A DNA stretch of 64,000 nt from Massilia sp. Root133 (GTDB lineage: Bacteria; Pseudomonadota; Gammaproteobacteria; Burkholderiales; Burkholderiaceae_D): contig NZ_LMEW01000031.1 of assembly GCF_001426525.1 (NCBI RefSeq), positions 309,711 to 373,710 on the forward strand, in the 5' to 3' direction. Shown one piece after another: positions 52,537 through 60,570 of this stretch. Position 1 is the first letter of the stretch. Every line of letters begins with the position of its first letter. The notes below the pieces were generated by a model, which was not told where the DNA came from, searched no databases, and worked only from the letters and a program-made list of their open reading frames with translations. The translations under genes and the position numbers were made by a program.

Positions 52537-54030
52537 TCAGGCCCGGCTCGCCACCGCTTCCACCGGCTGCCGCCGCTCCACGCTCTTGACGACGAGCGCG
52601 CGCAATTCGTTCAGCAGCGAGAACTCCGTCTGGCTCAGGTAGACGGACGGGAAGCGGTCGTCCCAGTCGCCGTAGATGAAGCCGACCGGCTCGCCGCGCG
52701 TGCACAGCGGGATGATGACGAAGCAGCGGGCCTCGGACAGCGTGCCTTTCCACCAGCCCGGCAGCTTGCTCGAGAATTTCGGATCGCGCGCGTTTTCGAT
52801 GAAGATCACGCGGTCGCTGCCGAGGGAGGCGAAGAACACGTTCGGTTCGTACGCATCGTCGAACGACAGCTTGGGCACGAGTGTCTTGGCGTTGTCGCCC
52901 AGGCCGATCTTGGCCGTGTAGCGGCCGTCGCGGCGGTTGCGCAGGAAGCCGAACGCGCGCGTGAACGACAGGCCGTGGTACGCCGTCTCGATCGCCATCG
53001 ACACCATCTGGCCAGGCGTTGCGGTCGCGGCGGCGTCACGCATGTCGGCCACCCCGTTCAGCAGGATCTTGTTGCCGGCCTCGCGCAGGCGCGTGACGGC
53101 GGAGGCGCGGGCGCGCTTCTCGGGCGGGTTCGCGAGCGGCGCGATCGACAGGTCCGCGGCCGCTTCGACCTTCGCCTTCTCGATCGCACCGACGATGTTG
53201 TCCGGCTCGATGCCGATCAGCGGCGCGAAGCCGGCTGCCAGCAGTTTCACCTGTTCGGCGCCCGCTTCGTCGCCGTGCCACAGGTTGTCGGCGCATTGCG
53301 ACGCCATGGTGCCGAGGGCGGCGAGCCAGTCGTCGTGGCCGAAGTCGGCGCCGCGCAAGCCGGGCTCCACGCGGCGCATGCCGGCGATCAGGTTGCGCGG
53401 CAGGCCCCAGTGTTCGGCCGTGGCGCGGCCGATCTGTTCGAGCGACAGGCCCAGTTGCGCGATGGCGATCGGGTCGATATCGCCGGCGCCTGCCGCCTGC
53501 TGCATCAGGGTCCAGTGCTCGGGCAGGTAGAACGTGACCATCATCCGGCCCAGCGAATGGAGGATCGAGCACACGACGGCTTCTTCCGGATCGCGCGTGG
53601 CCGCTTCGGCCGCGACCTGGTGCGCCACCATCCCGGCCAGCACGGCCTTTTCCATCTCGATGTGGGCCTGCAGCGAATCGGGCGTCGACTTGGACAGTTC
53701 CTCGATCAGTTTCAGGCCCAGCGCCAGGTGGCCGATGGCTTCCGTGCCCAGCACGAGGATGGCCTTGGAGACGGTGTTGATGCGCTGGCCGAAGGCCGAG
53801 TACATGCCGCTGTTCGCCAGGCGCAGCACCTTCTGGGTGAGCACGGGGTCGGACAGCACCGTCTGGGTCATGGAAAAGTCGCGCTCGTCCTCGCCGCGCA
53901 TGGAGGCGAGGATGGCGTTGATGGCCTTGGTGAAGCCGGGCATGTCGCCGCGCCGCCGGATCCGCTCCCACAGGAGGGCGAGGGTGGCGTCGGCTTTCGG
54001 CGATCGTTCGATGGTAGCAGTCTGGTTCAT
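52537..54030 (-). CDS. HDOD domain protein with C-terminal GAF-like domain
   Basis: The 497-residue protein has an HDOD domain (about 20-230, with L-P-x-x-W-E-R and the conserved S-I-L-H-S-L-G-R-M-M segment). HDOD proteins are regulatory, non-catalytic relatives of HD phosphohydrolases, often linked to c-di-GMP signalling. The last 150 residues look like a GAF-type sensor. ATG 54030 overlaps the stop of the upstream GGDEF/EAL gene (ATGA), so the pair is translated together, a direct sign of shared function. Its 3' end faces copy B of the composite repeat. Confidence 0.88.
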   Translation of the reverse strand: MNQTATIERSPKADATLALLWERIRRRGDMPGFTKAINAILASMRGEDERDFSMTQTVLSDPVLTQKVLRLANSGMYSAFGQRINTVSKAILVLGTEAIGHLALGLKLIEELSKSTPDSLQAHIEMEKAVLAGMVAHQVAAEAATRDPEEAVVCSILHSLGRMMVTFYLPEHWTLMQQAAGAGDIDPIAIAQLGLSLEQIGRATAEHWGLPRNLIAGMRRVEPGLRGADFGHDDWLAALGTMASQCADNLWHGDEAGAEQVKLLAAGFAPLIGIEPDNIVGAIEKAKVEAAADLSIAPLANPPEKRARASAVTRLREAGNKILLNGVADMRDAAATATPGQMVSMAIETAYHGLSFTRAFGFLRNRRDGRYTAKIGLGDNAKTLVPKLSFDDAYEPNVFFASLGSDRVIFIENARDPKFSSKLPGWWKGTLSEARCFVIIPLCTRGEPVGFIYGDWDDRFPSVYLSQTEFSLLNELRALVVKSVERRQPVEAVASRA

Positions 54031-55760
54031 GTGAGGCCCGCCCGTAATTCGTCCGGCAGCAGTTCCGTGTACAGGTTTTCCTTGAGCGCGGCCATGGCCA
54101 CGTGGGCCGGCATCGGTTTCCCGGTCAGGTAGCCTTGTACGTAGTCGCATCCGCGCGACTCGACGTAGGTCAGTTGTTCTTCGGTCTCGACGCCTTCGGC
54201 CACGACCGACAGGTCGAGGTGCTTGGCCAGGTCGAGCACGGCATTGCAGATCGCCGCGTCCTTGGTCGAGGCGGGCAGGTCCTTGATGAAGGCGCGGTCG
54301 ATCTTCAGCACGGAGATCGGGAAACGTTTCAGGTAGGCGAGGCTGGAATAGCCGGTGCCGAAGTCGTCGATCGCGATGCGGGCGTTGCGTTCCGCCATCT
54401 TGGTCAGGATCGCCTCCGCGTGCGCCGGGTCGACCATCAGCGTGCCTTCCGTGATCTCGAGCACGAGCTTGTCGCCGGGCGCGCCGGAAAAGTCGAGGGC
54501 GTCGTCCAGCACGTTGAGGAAGCGGTCGTTGCGGAACTGGCGCGGGCTGATGTTGACCGAGATATACAGGTCGCGCTTGGCCACTTCCTCGAACTGGCGC
54601 AGCTGCACCAGCGCCGCCTTGAGCGCCCAGGCGCCGAGCAGGTTGATGAGGCCATTGGTCTCGGCGATGGGGATGAAGCGCACGGGCGGCACCATGCCGA
54701 GGGTCGGATGCTTCCAGCGCATCAAGGTCTCGAAGCCTTCGATCTGGCGCGTGCGGCTGGACACGATCGGCTGGTAGTACAGCAGGAACTCGCCTTCGCG
54801 CACGGCCTGGAACATCGCGGCTTCGAGCGAGATGTCGTGCTGCGGCATGCCGTTCTCGCGCACGCTGTAGACGACGGCGCGGCCCTTGCCCGTTTCCTTG
54901 GCGCGGCCCATGGCGGCGTCGGCGAGGGCGATCAGGCGGATCTCGTCCTCGGCGTGGTCGGGATAGATCGACACGCCGACGGACGCGCCCAGGTACACGG
55001 TATGTCCGTCGACCTCGAACGGCGATTGCAGCGCGGCCAGCAGGCGGCCGCTCACGAGCTTGATCTGGTCCGGCGTGAACGTGCCCGGCAGGACGGCAAC
55101 GAACTCGTCGCCGCCGACGCGGGCCAGCGTGTCGCTGTCGCGCAAGGTCTTGCGCAGGCGGCTCGCGGCCTGGCGCAGCACGGCATCGCCGACCGGATGG
55201 CCGAGGCCGTCGTTGACCTTTTTAAAACCGTCCAGGCCGATCGTGGCGACGCAGAAGCCCTGGCCCGAGCGGCGCGCACTGGCGATCACCATGCGGATGC
55301 GGTCGGACAGCAGCAGGCGGTTCGGGAGTTCCGTCAGCGCGTCGTGCGTGGCCATGTGGCGCAGGCGTTGTTCGGTCGCGCGCTGGGCCGACATGTCGCG
55401 GCCGACGGCCAGCAATTCATGGCTGCCCGGGAGCTGGCCGATGCGCAGTTCGAACCAGACGTCCTTGCCGGCGCAGCGCAGCCGCACTTCGACGAGTACC
55501 GGATCGCTCGCCGTGCCGGCATCGACGAGGGCGTTGCGCAGGGCGGCCTGGTCGACGTCGACGGCCAGTGTCGTCAAGACGGTGCCGGCCAGCGTCTGCG
55601 CGCCGAACGTGCGCTGGGCGCGCTGGCTTGCGTGGTGGATCAGGCCGGAAGGGTCGAGGCGGAACGCGACGTCGCCCACCGCCTCCATGTAGCCGTCCGG
55701 GCTCGCCGCCGGGGCCGCATGACGCGGATCGTTCGGTACTGCGGGTGAACTGGCGCGCAT
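54027..55760 (-). CDS. PAS-GGDEF-EAL protein with intact GGDEF and E-T-L variant EAL motif
   Basis: This 577-residue protein has a PAS-like N-terminal part (about 22-125), a GGDEF domain with G-G-D-E-F at 216-220 and an R-x-x-D inhibitory site (R207-D-S-D210), and an EAL domain whose motif reads E344-T-L. Other EAL features (E-I-T-E-G, D-D-F-G-T-G) are intact. It probably makes c-di-GMP; phosphodiesterase activity is uncertain because E-x-L-x-R tolerates changes at the middle residue. The start ATG 55760 has a weak ribosome-binding site. It precedes the HDOD gene with a 4-base overlap. Confidence 0.9.
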   Translation of the reverse strand: MRASSPAVPNDPRHAAPAASPDGYMEAVGDVAFRLDPSGLIHHASQRAQRTFGAQTLAGTVLTTLAVDVDQAALRNALVDAGTASDPVLVEVRLRCAGKDVWFELRIGQLPGSHELLAVGRDMSAQRATEQRLRHMATHDALTELPNRLLLSDRIRMVIASARRSGQGFCVATIGLDGFKKVNDGLGHPVGDAVLRQAASRLRKTLRDSDTLARVGGDEFVAVLPGTFTPDQIKLVSGRLLAALQSPFEVDGHTVYLGASVGVSIYPDHAEDEIRLIALADAAMGRAKETGKGRAVVYSVRENGMPQHDISLEAAMFQAVREGEFLLYYQPIVSSRTRQIEGFETLMRWKHPTLGMVPPVRFIPIAETNGLINLLGAWALKAALVQLRQFEEVAKRDLYISVNISPRQFRNDRFLNVLDDALDFSGAPGDKLVLEITEGTLMVDPAHAEAILTKMAERNARIAIDDFGTGYSSLAYLKRFPISVLKIDRAFIKDLPASTKDAAICNAVLDLAKHLDLSVVAEGVETEEQLTYVESRGCDYVQGYLTGKPMPAHVAMAALKENLYTELLPDELRAGLT

Positions 55761-56091
55761 TGTCGAAATATCTGCTTTCAAATCTAGGCAGGAACTGCCC
55801 TTAATGCTGGAGTGTACCAAAACAACAAGCAATGTATCACCGAAAGATTCCAGGCGGCACTAAAAAGCACAATGCCGTGTCACTTTCTCCCGCTGCTTGA
55901 CACGCCGCAGTGCCGGCGTCCGAATCGGTCCCGCTTGCCCCGCACGTGGCTTTGGGCTAGCCTTGTTGCCTAACCGATAACCCGGCGGTGGGCTTGAAGG
56001 GTTATTGTCGCCGATACAGTGCAAAGTAGAAACTTTTGCGCCGTTCATATGATGCTCAGTTGCAACAACTCGGCCATTCCGGAGGGACGCC
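55761..56091. other. 331-base non-coding region between two divergent genes
   Basis: No gene is supported here. It holds the promoters of the PAS-GGDEF-EAL gene (left) and the aidB-like gene (right). An inverted repeat ATAACCC (55977-55983) and GGGTTAT (55999-56005) with a 15-base spacer is the only structure I see. A GGAGG ribosome-binding site for the aidB-like gene lies at its right end. Confidence 0.6.
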
Positions 56092-57783
56092 ATGAACCGA
56101 TTCGACACCCACGAGGTTTTCAACCAGGCGCCGCCGTTCGGTGACGTGGATTTATTCGCCTGTGACCCCGCGCTGCGCGAAGGCCTGGTGCGCGAAGGCG
56201 CCGGCTGGGTGGAGGGCGAACTCGGGCGGCTGGGGCAGGAACTCGGCGCCGCCGCCGTGCTGGACTTGGGCCGGCTGGCGAACGACAACCCGCCTCGCCT
56301 CGTCAATTTCGACCGCGGCGGGCATCGCGTGGACGAGGTCGAATTCCACCCGGCGTGGCATGAGCTGATGCGCCTGCTGATCGAGAACGGCGCCCACTCG
56401 CTGCCGTGGGAAGCGCCGCGGCCCGGCGCCCAGGTCGCGCGCGCGGCCGCCTATCTGCTGTTCGGCCAGGTCGAGAACGGCTCGCAATGTCCCGTGACGA
56501 TGACGTACGCGTCCGTTCCGGCATTGCGCCAGCACCCGGGCATCGCGGCGCACTGGCTGCCGAAGATCCTGTCGCGCACCTACGACCCGCGCTCGCTGCC
56601 CATCGAGCAGAAGCGGGGCGCCCTGATCGGCATGGGCATGACGGAAAAACAGGGCGGCACCGACGTGCGCGCCAACACGACGCGGGCAACGCGCATGAAT
56701 CCGGCGGTGGCGGAGACCCGGTTCGGCGCCGACTGGCGCGACGCGTGGAGCCTCGTCGGCCACAAATGGTTTTTCTCCGCGCCGCAATCGGACGCCCACC
56801 TCGTGCTCGCGCAGACGGACGAGGGCGGCAGTACGGGTCTGTCGTGCTTTTTCGTACCGCGCTTCCTGCCGGACGGGACGCGCAACGCGATCCGCGTGCA
56901 GCGCCTGAAGAACAAGGTCGGCAACAAGTCGAACGCGTCGTCCGAAGTCGAGTTCTGCGACGCCGTCGGCTGGCTGATCGGCAAGGAAGGGCGAGGCATC
57001 CCGACGATCCTCGAAATGGGCAGCCACACGCGCCTCGATTGCGTGCTGGGCTCGGCCGGCATCATGCGTGCCGCCCTGTGCCACGCGCTGCACCATGCGC
57101 GCGCGCGCAGCGCGTTCGGGCGCAAGCTTGCCGACCAGCCGCTGATGCAGAACGTGCTGGCCGACCTGGCGCTGGAATCGGAAGCGGCGACCGCGTTCGC
57201 GCTGCGGCTGGCGCGCTGCTTCGACCCGGGCCCGGATGGCGCCGCGGACCCGCGCGAGGCGCTGCTGGGGCGCATCCTGACCCCGGCCGGCAAATACTGG
57301 CTGTGCAAGCGCGGCCCCGCGTTCGGCGCCGAGGCGATGGAAGTCATGGGCGGCAACGGCTATGTCGAGGACGGCCCGCTGGCGCGCCTGTACCGCGAAT
57401 TCCCCGTCAATTCGATCTGGGAAGGCTCCGGCAACGTGATGTGTCTCGACGTGCTGCGGGCCTTTTCCAGGGGGCCGGAGACGCGCGACGCGCTGGCGGC
57501 GGAACTGGCGCTCGCCTCCGGCCGCGACAGCCGCTTCGACGCGTATTGCGCGCGCCTGCTGGACGGCCTCGCCACGCTCGCGGCCGACGAATTCGGCGCG
57601 CGCCGCCTCGCGGAACGCCTCGTCGTGGCCGTGCAGGCGGGGCTGCTGCTGCGCCATGCGCCTGGATGCGTCGCCGCCGCGTTCGTCGCGTCGCGCATCG
57701 CCGTGGACGTGGGCGGCGCGTTCGGCCGGCTGCCCGACGGGGTCGACTGCGACGCGATCCTCGCCCGTGCGCTGGTGGAATAA
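56092..57783 (+). CDS. aidB: acyl-CoA dehydrogenase family protein, AidB-like
   Basis: The 563-residue protein matches AidB: the pattern N-Q-A-P-P-F-G-D-V-D-L-F near the N-terminus, G-M-G-M-T-E-K-Q-G-G-T-D-V-R-A-N-T-T near residue 183 and M-G-G-N-G-Y-V-E-D-G-P-L-A-R-L-Y-R-E near 421. AidB is an FAD protein induced during the alkylation response in E. coli and binds DNA there; the biological activity is still debated. It is somewhat longer than the E. coli protein (541). A GGAGG site supports the ATG. Confidence 0.9.
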   Translation: MNRFDTHEVFNQAPPFGDVDLFACDPALREGLVREGAGWVEGELGRLGQELGAAAVLDLGRLANDNPPRLVNFDRGGHRVDEVEFHPAWHELMRLLIENGAHSLPWEAPRPGAQVARAAAYLLFGQVENGSQCPVTMTYASVPALRQHPGIAAHWLPKILSRTYDPRSLPIEQKRGALIGMGMTEKQGGTDVRANTTRATRMNPAVAETRFGADWRDAWSLVGHKWFFSAPQSDAHLVLAQTDEGGSTGLSCFFVPRFLPDGTRNAIRVQRLKNKVGNKSNASSEVEFCDAVGWLIGKEGRGIPTILEMGSHTRLDCVLGSAGIMRAALCHALHHARARSAFGRKLADQPLMQNVLADLALESEAATAFALRLARCFDPGPDGAADPREALLGRILTPAGKYWLCKRGPAFGAEAMEVMGGNGYVEDGPLARLYREFPVNSIWEGSGNVMCLDVLRAFSRGPETRDALAAELALASGRDSRFDAYCARLLDGLATLAADEFGARRLAERLVVAVQAGLLLRHAPGCVAAAFVASRIAVDVGGAFGRLPDGVDCDAILARALVE

Positions 57784-57796
57784 GCCGCGATAAATC

Positions 57797-57827
57797 TTCG
57801 ACAAAGGACGGGACAAACTGGGATAAT
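57797..57827 (+). promoter_or_regulatory. candidate upp promoter (extended -10)
   Basis: TTCGACA (57797-57803) is a weak -35 and TGG-GATAAT (TG at 57819-57820, -10 at 57822-57827) is an extended -10. It lies 55 bases before the upp ATG. Predicted by eye. Confidence 0.45.
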
Positions 57828-57881
57828 GCACGCCATTTACCAAATCAACCACGCCGTTGCCACAAGCGCCGGCCATGCATA

Positions 57882-58532
57882 ATGAAACAAGATCCGCGCT
57901 TCCCGAACCTGTTCATCCTGAACCATCCCCTGATCCAGCATAAGCTGTCGCACATGCGCGACCGCGGCACGTCCACGCGCACGTTCCGCGAATTGCTGCG
58001 GGAAATCACGTTGCTGATGGGTTACGAGATCACGCGCGACCTGCCGCTGACGACGCGCCAGATCGACACGCCGCTGATGACGATCGACGCCCCCGTCATC
58101 GCGGGCAAGAAGCTGGCCATCGTGCCGATCCTGCGTGCCGGCGTCGGCATGAGCGATGGCCTGCTGGAACTGGTGCCGTCGGCCCGCGTCGGCCACATCG
58201 GCGTGTTCCGCGACCCGGACACGCACCTGCCCGTCGAATACCTCGTGCGCCTGCCGGATACGACCGAGCGCACGTTCATCCTGTGCGATCCGATGGTCGC
58301 GACGGGCAACTCGGCCGTCTACGCCGTCGACGTGCTCAAGAAGCGCGGCGTGACGGACGACCAGATCATCTTCCTGGCCCTCGTCGCGGCGCCGGAAGGC
58401 GTGGAAGTGTTCCACAAGGCCCATCCGGACGTGAAGCTGTACGTGGCTTCGCTCGACAGCAAGCTGAACGACCACGCCTACATCGTGCCGGGCCTCGGCG
58501 ACGCGGGCGATCGTATATTTGGTACGAAATGA
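57882..58532 (+). CDS. upp: uracil phosphoribosyltransferase
   Basis: The 216-residue protein has the UPRT motifs I-P-I-L-R-A-G-V-G-M (written V-P-I-L-R-A-G-V-G-M here), the PRPP-binding D-P-M-V-A-T-G-N-S near residue 135 and the C-terminal uracil-binding Y-I-V-P-G-L-G-D-A-G-D-R-I-F-G-T-K. It salvages uracil to UMP. Length and both ends are standard. An HPt gene follows 10 bases downstream. Confidence 0.97.
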   Translation: MKQDPRFPNLFILNHPLIQHKLSHMRDRGTSTRTFRELLREITLLMGYEITRDLPLTTRQIDTPLMTIDAPVIAGKKLAIVPILRAGVGMSDGLLELVPSARVGHIGVFRDPDTHLPVEYLVRLPDTTERTFILCDPMVATGNSAVYAVDVLKKRGVTDDQIIFLALVAAPEGVEVFHKAHPDVKLYVASLDSKLNDHAYIVPGLGDAGDRIFGTK

Positions 58533-58542
58533 GCGGCAGGAA

Positions 58543-58917
58543 ATGAGTTCGAGTGCGGATGCCGAATTCTTCGCGCGCCTCGCGGAGCTGAACGATAAAT
58601 TCGCGGCGAGCCTGCCGCAGACGCTCGGCCGCCTGTCGGCCGCGCGCAACGCCTTCGACCCGAAACGGCCGCCGGCCGCGCTGATCGAGCAGATGCATGC
58701 GGTGCTGCATACGCTGGCCGGCTCGTCCGCCACATTCGGCTTCCGCATCCTCGGTCAGCAGGCGCGCATGCTGGAACAGCGCCTGCGCGTGCTGACGACA
58801 TTCGACGCCGTCGGCCCGGAAGAGTGGGAAGCGTGGCTGTCCGAACTGGATGTGTTCATCGCTTGGGGCGGCGTCGATCCAAAGGCCGCGTACCCGAACG
58901 ACGAGTCTTCTGTATAG
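58543..58917 (+). CDS. stand-alone HPt (histidine phosphotransfer) protein
   Basis: The 124-residue protein is a single HPt domain with the phospho-accepting H56 in L-H-T-L-A-G-S-S-A-T-F-G. HPt proteins relay phosphate between hybrid kinases and response regulators. GGCAGGAAATG gives the start at 58543. It is 10 bases after upp and probably shares its transcript, but no kinase or regulator adjoins it. A link to the receiver-EAL protein 7.4 kb away is only a guess. Confidence 0.85.
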   Translation: MSSSADAEFFARLAELNDKFAASLPQTLGRLSAARNAFDPKRPPAALIEQMHAVLHTLAGSSATFGFRILGQQARMLEQRLRVLTTFDAVGPEEWEAWLSELDVFIAWGGVDPKAAYPNDESSV

Positions 58918-59095
58918 CGCCACAACAAAGCACCTGTCCCGAAATCGTTTGATTTAGGACAAACTTTATCCGCATCCATGCCCTATATTTTGCGTACTGC
59001 CGACGCAAATGGGATCCGTAAAAAGGTTGGCTTCAGGAATTGTCACGGATCCCGGTTTTATTTTGCGAAAACCGTGTACGTGTGGGTTTATTCGG

Positions 59096-59213
59096 TATAA
59101 TTAGGGATCGTTGGATTCGCGGTAGCAGTGCAGTTAGTCTGTCATTTGTTTCTTGCTTCTTCAAACGATCGTAAACGGACTTCGGTCCACTTCAACTGAA
59201 ATAGGAAATTGTA
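59096..59213 (+). promoter_or_regulatory. promoter and long 5' leader of the cold-shock gene
   Basis: TATAAT at 59096-59101 is a perfect -10 element with no good -35 match. If used, transcription begins near 59108, giving a leader of about 106 bases before the ATG at 59214. Such long leaders in cold-shock genes are often temperature-sensing RNA. Fold not computed. Confidence 0.5.
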
Positions 59214-59417
59214 ATGGCAACTGGCATCGTTAAATGGTTCAATGACTCCAAAGGCTTCGGGTTCATCACCCCGGACGAAGGCGGCGAAGATCTGTTCGCG
59301 CACTTCTCGGCGATTCAGAGCCAGGGCTTCAAGTCCCTGCAGGAGAACCAACGCGTCTCGTTCGACGTGACCTCCGGTCCGAAAGGCAAACAAGCATCGA
59401 ACATTCAGCCGCTGTAA
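59214..59417 (+). CDS. cold-shock protein (CspA family)
   Basis: The 67-residue protein has the cold-shock domain with RNP1 K-G-F-G-F-I and RNP2 L-F-A-H-F, and the ending K-G-K-Q-A-S-N-I-Q-P-L. It binds single-stranded nucleic acid and melts RNA structure. The gene has a perfect TATAAT promoter, a long leader and a strong terminator directly downstream. Whether it is the cold-induced or the constitutive type cannot be told from the protein. Confidence 0.96.
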   Translation: MATGIVKWFNDSKGFGFITPDEGGEDLFAHFSAIQSQGFKSLQENQRVSFDVTSGPKGKQASNIQPL

Positions 59418-59433
59418 TCTGCTGAATTGATGA

Positions 59434-59468
59434 CAAAAAATCCTCGGAGCTTCCGAGGATTTTTTTTT
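59434..59468 (+). terminator. rho-independent terminator after the cold-shock gene
   Basis: The stem ATCCTCGGA (59440-59448) pairs with TCCGAGGAT (59452-59460) around loop GCT, flanked by six A and followed by eight T. The A/T flanks make it usable from both sides, so it may also end the LysR gene on the minus strand. Confidence 0.93.
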
Positions 59469-59488
59469 GCCCTAACGTTTCATGCCGG

Positions 59489-60397
59489 TCAGCCAGGCTT
59501 GCGCCAGTAATCCGGCTGAGAATACGCATGGCGCAGAAAGTCCACGAATACCCGGATGCGCAGCGGCAAGTGACGGCGTTGCGCAAACACGGCATAGATA
59601 TCGTTGCCGGGCGCCGCGAACTGTTCCAGCACGGGTACCAGCAGGCCCGCTTCGATTTCCGAACTCACCTCCCACATCGACCGCCAGGCCAGTCCGCGCC
59701 CGGCCATCGCCCAGTCGTGCAGCACGGCGCCGTCGTTGCACACCATATTGCCGCCCACCTTCATCGTGACGATCTTGCCGTGGTCGCGGAACGTCCAGCC
59801 CCGCTGGCTGCCTTGGCTGCTTATCGCCAGGCAATTGTGCTTCGATAGGTCGCCCAGGGTCTGCGGCGTCCCATGGCGTTTCAGATAGCCGGGCGTCGCG
59901 ACGACGACGCGGTGATTGTCCGCGAGCTTCACGCCGACGAGATTCGAGTCCGTCAGGCTCGCGATGCGGATCGCGATGTCGACGCCTTCGCCGATGACAT
60001 CGACGACGCGGTCGGACAGGTTCAGGTTCATGCTCACCTCGCGGTGCTCGGCCAGGAAAGAGGGGACGAGCGGTGCCACGTGCTGGCGCCCGAACCCGGC
60101 CGGCGCGGATACGACGAGGTGTCCCGTGGCGCGCGCGCTCCGTTCCGACACGGCCGCTTCCGCTTCTTCGAGCTCGGCAAGGATGCGCTGGCAATCCTCA
60201 AGGAACACCGCCCCTTCGTCCGTCAGCGCCAGCTTGCGCGTGGTACGCTGTAGGAGCTTCACGCCCAGGCGCGCTTCGAGCGCGTCCAGACGCCGTCCGA
60301 TCATGGCCGGCGCGATGCCCTCCGCGCGCGCGGCCGCGGACAGGCTGCCGCGGGCGATGACTTCGACAAAAGTAGATATCTGACGGAAATGGTCCAA
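59489..60397 (-). CDS. LysR family transcriptional regulator
   Basis: The 302-residue protein has the N-terminal LysR winged helix-turn-helix (F-V-E-V-I-A-R-G-S-L-S-A-A-A-R-A) and an effector-binding domain (about 90-295). The start is TTG at 60397 with an AGG site 7 bases upstream; no ATG fits better. It is divergent from malate synthase with 173 bases between starts. That region carries two inverted repeats, so it probably regulates itself and perhaps aceB. Its effector is unknown. Confidence 0.88.
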   Translation of the reverse strand: MDHFRQISTFVEVIARGSLSAAARAEGIAPAMIGRRLDALEARLGVKLLQRTTRKLALTDEGAVFLEDCQRILAELEEAEAAVSERSARATGHLVVSAPAGFGRQHVAPLVPSFLAEHREVSMNLNLSDRVVDVIGEGVDIAIRIASLTDSNLVGVKLADNHRVVVATPGYLKRHGTPQTLGDLSKHNCLAISSQGSQRGWTFRDHGKIVTMKVGGNMVCNDGAVLHDWAMAGRGLAWRSMWEVSSEIEAGLLVPVLEQFAAPGNDIYAVFAQRRHLPLRIRVFVDFLRHAYSQPDYWRKPG

Positions 60398-60418
60398 AGG
60401 AATGCCTCGATTCTGTTC

Positions 60419-60460
60419 GTCACTTGTGACAAAAAAGCATAAATGAATATATTTTTTGTC
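60419..60460. promoter_or_regulatory. operator-like inverted repeats between lysR-type gene and aceB
   Basis: GTCAC-TT-GTGAC (60419-60430) is a perfect short palindrome. It overlaps a longer one, GACAAAAAA (60428-60436), 15 bases, TTTTTTGTC (60452-60460). Both lie between the divergent LysR-type gene and aceB, where a LysR binding site is expected. Confidence 0.55.
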
Positions 60461-60570
60461 TCGTTTAGGCGATTAATAGTGAATATACTGGAAGCAATAT
60501 CAAACGCCAAGCTGGCTTGTGCCAGGAACCGCGGCACTGTCCACATTTCATACTAGAACAGGAGAACGCA

